Positions 1-12,000 of a stretch of 64,000 nucleotides of DNA are shown in pieces. Every line of letters starts with the position of its first letter. Positions within the stretch are counted from its first letter, which is position 1. The stretch spans positions 1 to 64,000 of the IMG/VR virus record IMGVR_UViG_3300043427_002233. One strand, written 5' to 3'. The position numbers and the translations under genes were made by a program. The notes beneath the pieces were generated by a model, which was not told where the DNA came from, did no database searches, and saw nothing but the letters and a program-made list of their open reading frames with translations. This stretch comes from a virus.

Positions 1-3000
1 GAGCGGTAATTTCGTCAAACTGAGAGGCTTTGTTTAAAGATTCTTCAAGAGAGTCAGACTTAAAATCAAATAGATCCATAAATCTTCTTGAGTTTAGTTT
101 TTGTTTAATGTCATTTTCAAAAGAACCAAATGATGTTTCAACAAATTCAGTATCATAGCCAAGACTTAATCGATTATCATTTTCATTTACAGCAACACCT
201 GTGACAGATAAAGGAGCATATACTTTGGGATTATAACCAAACAAAGCAACTCGTTCGTTTATATTTTTTGCTTTAGCCGCAGAGTTTAAAATATACTTTA
301 AGGCTCTAACTTCTGATTGTCTTAAAGTGGTACCAGTTGAAGAGTTTTTATTTGTATTAATAGAACTTAATCTCTTTAGTTGTGTATTAGTATAACGTTT
401 TGCATCACTATCAAATTGCATATTAGTAGAACCAATGAGGTTTGTGTAATTCGATAAAGTATTTTGGAAATCATTTGGTTTTCTCTTTTCACTAAATTCC
501 GATGGGGCAAAGTTCTTTGTCTTTACTTGTTGAATAATACCTTCAATAATATCACCAGTCTTCTGATCAATAAACGAAGAACCATAGTTTTGAGGAACCG
601 TTTCGATTAAAGCATCACGTAAGTTTACAGCTTCAAATCCATCATACAATGAAGATCCAACACCCATGCCAACGTTAAGGATCTTTAGTAAAGAGGCATC
701 AACAGCGTCGTTGGACTTAATAAAGCTAATAGGTTTAAAACCAGCCTTATCTTTATTACTCATATTGTGAGCATTTATAATATAATTTAAATATTCTAAG
801 TTCGACATATAACCAAAAGTATTATCAAAAACTAAAGAACCTTTATATTTATTATTAAAAATAGTATTTTCTAATCTTCTAGCAATTAAACGTTCGTTTT
901 TGCCAGCTGGTCTAAATTGACCATCAACAGAATTGTAACCGCCAACTTGTCTTTGGAAACCTTCATTCTTAGAGAGACCTTTTATTTCATCAATAGATTT
1001 AATAATACGTCCGTTTTCAGAGTCAAAGAAAGTAGAGTATAAATTGTCAGATAGAATAATTTGTTCCATGTCATTAAGCTTAGGGTAAAGGTTTTGAATT
1101 GAACCATTGTAATAAGTATCAATAATATACCAGAAGTTCTTTATGGAATCTATAGAACCTAAGTCAAATTCTTTGGCATAAGAAGCAAACTTTAAGGTAA
1201 TTTCATTTTGCGATAAACCAGAATATTTCAGAGCAATAAAATTAATTAAGCTTCCATGTAAGTAAGCGGCGTTGTTTCCAATAAGAGTTGGTTGATTTAA
1301 AACATCTAAAGCTTTTGATCCTTTGCTTATAAGTTCGGATGAGAACGTAATCTTAGTTGGATCATTTGAATCCACTTTAATAAGTGAATTGCCAAATAAG
1401 ACATTACCAAAAATGTTTCGTTTACTAGTTGAAAGGATAATGTCATCAACATTATTAGTCTTTCTTCTTGTTTCAAAACCAACTTGTGTAAGTTGCATAG
1501 GAACTTCTTTGAAGATAGCATAAGCAGCTTGACTTGGATCTTTGGTTTCTTGATTAGAACGATCATAGTAAGTAACGTTATCTTTATTAAAGAATTTACC
1601 AACTAAAGGAGTAAAGTTTTTATAGTCAATACCATCTGAACTATAAACAAAATCTACAGCTTTATCAAAAGATTTTATAACCTTACCTAAAGCTGTTTCT
1701 GATTTCACGGCTCCACCTAAGGTGGATTTAAAGTTTTTAGTTCCTGGAACAATAAACTTTGTTCCGGGTTCAAAGTCTGTTGTTTTAACAAATAATAATT
1801 TAGAGCTTCCATTTTTAAGTTGTTCATAGTTTATAAACTTATAACCCGCAGGAATAACTTCACCATTTGATAAAGTAATTGAGTTTTTAAGGACATCATC
1901 TTTATTATCTAATAAGATCTTAACTAACTTTTTGTCAACACTATTAACTGAATACATAAAAGCTTTTACAGATTTTAGTGATTCAAGGGAATCTTCGTTA
2001 TAGAGATAAACGTCTTGCGCTTTAATTGGTAATGAGTCTTGGAACATTTCTTTGTCAAAGACTACCATTATATTAGAATGAATGTCAGCTCTAAAACCTT
2101 CTTCATCTGTAATACCAGCAACAGATTCGTGATACCTAATATTAGAATCGACATCTTCACCTAAGTTTTTATTAGCAAGATCTTCAAGTTTTTGTAAACC
2201 TCTTAGCAAATCTTCTTTACGTCCTGCAGAGGAACCCGAGGATGCCCAGAAGTTACCTTTAGAATAATTAGCAAGCTTTTCAAATACATTGTTTTGCAAT
2301 AAGGAAAGATCAAAGATGTTTTCTACACCTTCGATACCTAAAGTTTTAGCGTAGTTTTGCAATAAACCAACATTAAAGTTTTCTTTTTCTTGCAGTATAT
2401 CTTTATCTAATTCTGTAAAAGCTTGGTAAGATTTAACATACTCGTCACCAAACTCTTTAGATTCCATTATCAAAGCATCAAGTTTTGTAAGGTAGGAAAG
2501 TATATCTACCACTGTAGCTTTTTCATCAGATATCCCTTTTAAAAGAATCTTAAAGTCATTTTCATTAATGAATAATTCTTTTCTATTAAAGGATTCAGTT
2601 ATTTCAGAAACAAGGTTTTGTTTAAACTGAGATAGGTTAGCTAAAATATATTCTTGAGATTCTTCGGTTAAACCAGCAACGGAATAATTCAGTAAGAACT
2701 TAACATCTTTACCCTTAAAGTTTTCTGCAATTCTATTTTTTAAGTTAGCATAATAACCTGTAGAAGTATCAGCTATTGCTTGAGCTCCAAAGTTTCTTGT
2801 CTTAGCAAATGATAAAGCTTTAAATGCTCTTAAGTTTTCTTCTGAGTTATCCTGCGTATTAGATGTGTAATAGAATTTACCAGCACCAACAAGGAATACG
2901 TTTAAATCATATTCTTGAAGCCATGCGTATTTAAGAATATCATCCGCAATTTTGTCAATATCTTTTTCGCCAATAAGTTTCATATCAGCTTTGTCATTAG

Positions 3001-6000
3001 ACAACCAATTAATAAGTTCTTGTTTACGTTCTGATCTCAAGACATCAAAAGTTTTTTTACCTTTGCTTAAAACAAAACGATCTGAATCTTTCTTTGATTT
3101 ATTATTGATCCAGCTCGTAAAGATCTGATTACCATATTTTAAAGTGAGTTTTAAAACAACATCGTTTTCAATACTCTTTGGATTATTAAGCTTAAGAATA
3201 CTTCTTGAGATTAGATCATTACCTTTTCTTAAATACTTAAATAGCCTTGAATTAAATTCAGCACTTCCCTTTGTTGGACTTAAGATTGAAATGTTATCAC
3301 CATCAACGTCACCTGCTAAGACGGCAAACAATGTATCGGTGTTCATTAAGAATGAAGTACGTCTATTCTCTGGTGTGTCAGCAAGAATCTTTACTTTAAG
3401 TGATGCAATGCTACCAATCTTATCAACAGGGTGTCTCATGACGTTAAGATAAATATCTCCGCCTTGAGAAACATTAAAGAGAGCTTTAGCATTTTCAACT
3501 GATATACCAGTAGAGTCTTCATATTGTTTAGCTGTCATCCCAATTTCATTAGCACCAATGGATTCGGTATTGCCGTTAGCCATTTCGTATTTCATATTAT
3601 AGTCAGCTTGGTTTACTTGAGAATAGAAAGCAGTGTAATGGAAAGTTGAACCAAATGAACTATTATTAACTAGACCTTTTAAAGTTCGAATAAAATTACT
3701 ATCATCTAATTTTAAACCCTTATCATTAATTCTGTTTCTATATTGAGAATCAGATAGACCTAAGTTTCTTAAGAAGGGAGTAGCAGCTTCATTAAGAATA
3801 ATATCTTGAATAGATTTGTCAAAACCAGAAATAACAGAACCAAATAATGAATCATAATTGTAAGTAAATTTAGTAAGAAGAGAATAACGTTTTTCTTCAT
3901 CGTTAATTTTACCTAGTAAATTATCATCTCTTTCTCTAAGTTGATCAATATAGTTTTGTAGTTTAGAACCATTGTTTGTCTTTTTAAAATCTTCAAAATC
4001 CGCTTTTGAAATAGTTCTTCCAGTAGCGAAACCAAAAGATTTAATTGGAATTTGTTTTGCCATTAGATCAAATAATTGATCTGGATTTAAAGAAAGCAAT
4101 CTTTCATATCCATAAGCAGAAAGAGTTTTACCTGGTTTTTGAGTGACGACTCCATTTTCATCTATGTTGGATTCTTCATTAGGATTTACTTTACCTTGTA
4201 TCTCATCACCAAAAACTTCTTTTAATAAATCAAATATTCTTAACAATGCGGGACGATTTTTATAATCATCTTCAGTTTTATCTAACAGAGTATTGTCATC
4301 ATATTTATTAGAGGAAATAAACTTTTCTGATCTTTCAATAAAATATTCAAAAACAGTAGCGATTTCGTTGCTGTTCTTTTGAATCTTTTCAAAGAAATTA
4401 TAACGATTACCAAGTTCTTCTCTTACGAGTTCTTTTATTTGTTTACGTTTAACTTCTTTTTCAACAGTGTCTAGATAATCTTTAAGTTGAGAAATGATCG
4501 TATTAACTGCCTTATTGAAGTCTGTAAGATTCTTTGGATTAAAAACTTCTTTATAGTTTTTTATAAATTCATTTGTATCATCGGACAAGAAAGTTTTATT
4601 AAGTAACGGAACGTTTTTAACGAGAGTTTCAAGTGGAATGTCTTTTCGTGTAACATTGAGATTAGATAAAAGATCATCCATAACATTAAGAATGTTTGTT
4701 GTAATTCTATTTGCGTTAGAGGTTACAGCCAACAATTTGACTGCAGCTTTAGCGGTAACATCAACGTCGGAATCAGAGACGTGAGCATTTTCATAATTAA
4801 TGTTTAACTTGCGTGCTAAATCAATCAGGGCATAGCCTTGTTGATCTGAATAACTACCAACGTCAAATCTTTGATTAACATAAATGTCACTAAAGATATC
4901 TACTTGACTATTCTTAAAGAATGTATCATTGGCTGGTAAAATACCAGATGCAATTAAAACACCATCTTTTTCTTTTGAACCAAAGTCAAAGTTCTTACCA
5001 TTGAAGCTAATAAGAACTTGTGTGCCATCATAACCAAGCTTTCTAAATTCTCTAACTAAGTAACTACCGCTTGTTAATGGAGATTTTGATATTCCATTGG
5101 TTTTATTGAGGACGATTGAGTCAACATTATCTAAATAATTGTTCCAAACATTTCGAGCAGAATCGCCAAACCTCTTGTAAACTTTAGCATAATATTCAGG
5201 GAATAAGAATTCAATTTGTTTATCTAAATCAGTAAGTTTGGTTAATAAAGCTAATGAAGCCCTATTAATTACTTTGCCTTCATAATAAGCAGGTACAACA
5301 ATACGTTTGATTGTTCCTTCTAATTGTTCATCGTTATCACTTGTTTTTCTAATATCAGGTAAACCTTTATATTTACCGACAGAAACTTCTAATACAAGTG
5401 GAACTTCATTGCCTTTTTTATCGATATAGAATGCTGATTCAACGTCAGAAGCAAACCAATCATTTCTGAGAAGTTCTTCGCTAGTATATTTTTTTCCATT
5501 ATCTGTAGTAAATTCTAATCTGTTTTGTTGAGTAGCACGAGTCATAATGTCGTTAATGTTATTGTCTAACAATAAGAAGTTATGGGTGGCTCCGTCATTT
5601 TTCTTAAGGATATAAAGAGCCATAACGTCTTGAGTAAACTTTTGTAGGGTAAATTCATTACCAAAAATAGATTGGGAAAGTAAATCAATTGCTTCACCAG
5701 CTTGAGATTTACGACCCAATGTTTTATTTTTAAAGGCTTCCATTAAGTTAACAACGTCAATATGTTTGGTACCTTTTTCAATTATTAAGTCAACAACTTT
5801 AAGAACATCATCTCTATAACCATTAGCTTTAGGTAATGACTTTTCGAATTCGTCAGCTGCGACTCTCAAAGTTCTAAGATAATCAGATGGTAATTCATTA
5901 ACATTAATAAAATAAACGGAATCGTTTAATGATTTTTGGACATTGTTTTCTTTAATATTACTTGTACGGTAGTTAGGATTATTTAGATTAATCGTATTCA

Positions 6001-9000
6001 TTGTCTTAGCGTAGTTAAAAGAATCCTTTGGACTACCAACTTGTACGTTTTGTCCGTTAAAGAAAATTTGACGAGCAATACTACGGGCATATTGATGTGG
6101 AATCTTGAGCTTAGTAAGAGCTGTAGTGATCATGTCGTAGCGATCAGATTGAGTTGTATAACGACTTAAAACCGTAGCAAACTTTTCTTGATTAGATTTG
6201 AGAGGAGGCAACTCAGCCAATCTCTTTTGATTTCTTTCATTGTTAACAAATTGATTGACTAATGTTCTCATTTGTCTTTGGTTGTTTTCATCAAGGATCA
6301 TAAAGCGTACTGAGCCAACGGCACTTCTAGAACTGCTTAACAAAGCATCTTTGTCAACTTGGAAAGCAATAATTCTACCAGGTTCAGCAGATACGTAATC
6401 CTTAATATATTGATAAGCGATATAACCAAAGCTATCAGATGAAGCTCCTGATCCAGTAACGGACTTAATTGTATTCGTCTTTGTATCAAAGAAGAAAGTA
6501 TTTGCAAAGAACTTATCATATGTAACACCAGTAGATTGGTTGAGAATTGTAAATGCAATCTTTGTAGCATCTTCAACACCTATCTTAATATTTTGAGCAT
6601 TCATAACTTTATGAACATTCTTAGAAAGTTCAATAATATTAAACATATACTTTCCTAAGAATTCTGAATGTTGTAAGTTTTGGACAAGTCTACTAGCTGT
6701 TAAAGGTGAGTCAACATCTTTCTCGATAGCATTCTTTAAGTTGCTGATTAATGAAATATAAGGATTAGATTTTTGAATGTCAACTCCAGACGCCTTAATC
6801 ATCTTAGCGGCAGCACTTGAAGAAGATACAGGTTTCTTCATTTGGTTGTTTAAAAAATCAGTTAATTGTTTCTTAGATTTTTCGGAATCGTTTTCAAAAT
6901 AAGTTAACACGTTTCTACGTGTAGCTGAAGGTAAGTTTGATAAAGTAATCAAACGTTCTTCAGAATAGAAGTCACTTTCAGTTCTATTCTTAAACATAGC
7001 TTCATGATAGACACTATTATCAAGAATAGTTTTATATTTCTTTTTTAAACTTGAAAGCGAAGAAGCTTTAACACCCTTTGATTTCATAAAAGAAATGATT
7101 TGATCAAATTCATTTTCATCAAGTCGATATAAGTGATCGACAAATATAGACAGCTTTTCTTCTCCAGTAGTATCTGCGGTTGAAACTAAAGATTGAATCT
7201 TAGAGACAACAGGATTAATTTGCCCTTCTTTTGTAGTGGCATTTAAAATCTTAAAGTTTTGATCATAGACCATTGTATTAAAAATTTCAAATACATCTTT
7301 ATTTGTAATCTTAGCTTTAAATTTATTATTAACTCCAAGAGATGCTATTTCATATGAATCGACAATGGCTTTACCTTCAGACTCAGGTCCATAACCCAAA
7401 GCTTGTATATTGTTGACAGAAGCAAAACCATTATTTAAAACCTTTCTATTTAAAATTTTATTTACAGAAGTCACTATTTTATTAATACGAGGGTGATCTG
7501 CTGTATCTAATGTTACAGTTTTCTTGCGGATATCATCTAGAAGAATAGTGAGTTGATCTCCAAGAGATTCTCTAACATCTTTATCGGAAAGAATTTTATT
7601 AAGTTCAGCGTTCTCAGTACCTAGTTCCTTCATGATGCTGTCAGATAGTTGTCTAGCACCTAAAAGGAAACGATTTAACATTTCATAATATATGGTATCT
7701 TTTAATAAAACATCTTCTCCTGTGACTTTTGTATCTCCCATTGTCATAATCTCTTTATATGTTTTATTCTTCAACATATCAACAATTTTGGATTCTAAAC
7801 CAAGGCCACGTTTAATAAATGAAACGGTGTCTAAATAAACATCTCGAATAAACTCTTCACTAAAAACTCCTATTTTGGTTTGGATAAAGTTAACCATATC
7901 ATAACCGGTAGTTTGTAAAGTATTTAAACGAGAGGTATTAGATACGGCAATGTTATCACCTTGAGAGATATTAAGTTCTCTAGTATTAAATTGTTCTTGC
8001 GCAGATATTTTGCTTGATAATTCTAATGGAAGAATAAAACGGAAGTTAACAGTACCATTTTTATTTATATAATCAAAAGCTAATTCTTTAAAGTTATCTT
8101 TAGGAACAACCTGATAAATTTTAAGGTTTCTACCAGATTTATCATCATAGTCTTTAAGATAAACAAAATTATAGAGGTCACCATTATCTTTAAATTCTTT
8201 AATATTATCTTCTGAAAGGATCATTTCAGAAAAGACTAGAGTCTTCTCAAAGATTTTCTTCTTGGAAGTTTTAACAAATTCATCAATAGCATCAATAGTT
8301 TCCATAACAAAGTTATTCTTCTTTAAATTAATATCAATAGAAGAAGCGTTATGATTTAGACGTCTTGCCATAAAGTAAGCTTTAAATAAAGCACCACCGT
8401 TACGACCTTGCTTTAGATTTAAATCCAAAGCATTAAAGATAGATAAGAATTTATTGGAGATAGAGAAATCGGTAGAGCCAACAAACCTAGGGAGCTTTTT
8501 ATCTTTAGCACCAAAAGCAAACTGAGTATTATCATCTATAAAGTTTAAGTTACTTGTACGATTTATAATACTTTCTTTAAGATCTAATGTTTTAATATAG
8601 GCGTCTTCAGCGACATCAGTCCATTTAACGGAGCCTTCATCGCTAAGAGCTTTCAGGAATAAAGCCTTTCCATTTTTTTCGAATTCAATATCAACGGCAT
8701 TGTCTTCATGTTGAGCTTTGAAATAAATACCAGGAATGTTTTCTAAAGTTTCACCAATATCATAGAGCTCATAGTTAAGTCCACGTAGAATCGTTTCTAA
8801 AAGAACACGCTCTTCTGGACTATTGATTCTAATTCTTCCATCAATAAGTTGGAAATTAAATTCAAGAGTACCATTTACTAAACGATCTTTGTATAAATGT
8901 ACTAAGTTTTCGACAGTAAACATTTCTGAATTCAAGTTCAGTTTAGCCCAAGAAACAAACTTCTCACCAAATACTTGAGTAAGTTTAGAATCGGTATCAG

Positions 9001-12000
9001 TTGAAGATAGTATTTGATCTCTTTTGTTAGAAGATTGAGCAGCTTGTAAAAATCTTGCTTGTTCTCTTCCGAGAAGTTCATTGATATTTAAGATAATCTT
9101 ACCACTGGATTTTTGTGAAATAGTATCTTTAATAAAGATTTTTTCATAAAGATCCATTGCTTTTTGAATGTGAAGTTTTTCATCGCCAAGATCAAAAAGC
9201 CTCTTTATATTATCTGGATTACCTAAGACTGTTTCAAGAACTATTTTTTGAAGATTTTTATTTTCATCAAATCTATTTCTGGAAAAACCAGTATTTAGTT
9301 CTTTTTCTGGAATGTTAACAACAACTTCGACTGGTTTAGATTTAAGTTTAAAAACGGGGGCAATAGCTTGGGTAAATGAATCTTTGGTAACAATATTACT
9401 AATTTTTTCGTTTTTATTTGCAGCTTCTGGATCAATTAATTTAATTCTATCTTCAACAACCTTAGCATTATCATAAAAAGGTTTTGCTTCTGACATAAGT
9501 GTATTTTGTAAAGGCATGCCTAAAAAGTCTACAGGTTTAAGTCCTTCATTATAAAAAGCAATGTCCTTGTCATCTGCAATATCATTAGGACTTAAAGCGG
9601 GAAGTTTTAAAGTATCTTGTAAAAACTCTGACATCGCACGTACAACTTTGCTTCTTCCAAAGTTTACAATAATTGGTGTGGATGGTTTATTAACCCAAGA
9701 AGAAAAAGATTTTCGATCTGATGGGTTATAACCATAAGAAAAATACCAACGTTTAGGAACTGCTCCACGTTGTCCAATTGGATTGCTTGCAGTATATTTA
9801 TCACCTTCGCCAGAAGAAAAATAAAAAGGAATTTTAACACCTTTATATTCCACTAACGCAAAAGCTCTATTGCCTTCGACAAAGAAATCTTTTCCATTAA
9901 TACTAACTATTTTAAATTCGCCAGGATAATTTAAATATGTCTTTTCATTTGGTGGAGTTTCTCCAAATAGTTTTTTAGGAACTAATGTTTCTTCTGTAGC
10001 TTGAGCTTTACTTAATACAGCATCTTTACCGGGAGAAAGAACGTCTAATAAAGTTTGATCAAATAAAGAACTAAATATAAGTTTTTCAAGAATAGGTTGG
10101 TCTTTTGTATTAATAACAAAATTTCCACCTATTTTTGTACCAGCAATTTCAACTTGTCTAGACTTTTCAAATCTAGCATTATTAAAATAAGAACGAATAG
10201 AAGGTAAGAATTCAATCAACAAGGAACCAAAGTCAAGTTCATTTCTAGTGTCAGCAAAAGAAGCTTGAGCGTTCAACGTATCTAAGATGCTAATTAAAGA
10301 ACGTATATTCTCCTTTGTAAAAATGACATCATTATTAAGTTCTTCTAATAAAACTTTTGAACCATTTTTTACATACATTAAAAAACCTAAAAGCCGTTTA
10401 ACATTTGGGTTGGAAATATCAAGATTGTCTAAATCAAGATTTTCATCTTTAATTTTCTGTAAACCAATAATAATTTGTGAAACAGCATCACTAAAAGTTC
10501 TAGCATATTTACCAAGAAGTGGTGAACTGTTTCCAAAACTAGAGGTAAGTTTTAACTTTGCAGATGATAAATCAATACCAAAAATTTTTTCTAGTTTGTT
10601 TAAACCATCTAATGTACCTTCGTCAATGGGTTCAACTTTTTCACCACCTGGCAAAACATCACCGACCTTTGGTCCTTGTTTTGTTTGTTCCTCTATAGAT
10701 ACAGCTGGTTTAGAATTATAAATTTCTAAGATCGCATTTTTAAATGAATTAGTATTACCGTAGAAAAGGTTTTCAGTAATAGATTCTGCTTTAGCTTTGA
10801 AGACTAAAGTTTTAATTTGTTGTTCAAGGTTTAAAGTATCTGAATCTTTCCATTCAGATTTGTCAGCATTAACCAACTTTGCACGAACTTCTTGAATTGC
10901 GAGTTTTATATCTTCTGTCGTAAAGTCAAGTGCTTTAAGACGTAAGTCCTGTGTCGACTTGACTTTGCCAAGTAACGCAGCAACAACGGTATTAACGTTT
11001 CTGCCACTAACTTTGATTTCTGCAAAGTTTTGTAACTTGGACAACACAGCTTCGGGTAAAGATTCTGTAAGAACCTTTTGAGCACCGGTTAGGTTTATAA
11101 CAGTATTGACAACAGAGTCATAGAACTCTTTGTCTTCACTGATAGCTTCTTTACTTCCGAGGTTTTCGGAAAGAGTTTTGAAGAAACTTAATAAACGACT
11201 TTTGTCCTCTATAGGGTTTTGCGCGATAAACTTACCGAGTTCTTGTGCAGAGAACCCTTCGCGGCTCGCAATTAATATTTGAAGTTCTGGGCTTAAGTTG
11301 GTGTAGTAGTCTTCGAAGGCCTTGCGAGCCTTGTCTACTACACCTTGATCCCTTGTATTAGGATCGACGCCAGCTTTCGTTTTAAAATCTTGATAGAGAC
11401 GAATACCTTCATTGAGATCAATGGCTTGTTTAATACCGGTTAAATTATTAAGATTTATATTAGGATCGGAATTAAGTTTAGCAAATTCAGTTCCGGAAAG
11501 AATGTAAGATGCGTCAAGTAAAGAAATAAAGTTATTGTTGATAAGTTTGTTTAAGAAACCGCTTGCAACAATATTATCTTCTTTTGAACCAGTATACGCT
11601 TTGCCTTGAATACCTAAGAATAAATCTTTAAATGATAAAGACTTTTCTTTTGAACTTGTGTTATATTTAACACCATATAAACCAACAAGCACTTCGTGTA
11701 ACTTCTTGAAAGTAGTAATTTTTAAACCATCATGGAATGCTGGAATTAAATAAGTACCATCCCGTAATTGATATATAGGTTGGATCATACCAGCTTTTGA
11801 ATCGACTTTAGCTATTTCGGATAACGTATTAAGTAAGCCGACGAGCTTAAGTCGAGCTGCTTGACCTTCAGAACTACCATCAGTTGGTAAATCAATTAAG
11901 GTAAACTTAGCAAGATTATTTGCTTTGCCTTTTCCAATTTGACCAACGTAAGGCATTAATAGTTTAACAAGATCATCGGATAAAACTTCGCCACCTAATT

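Noticed and set aside
10287-10721. Plus-strand frames inside the giant gene (also 12771-13202 and 3144-3452)
   Set aside because: They lie opposite a continuous, protein-like minus-strand frame and have no ribosome sites.
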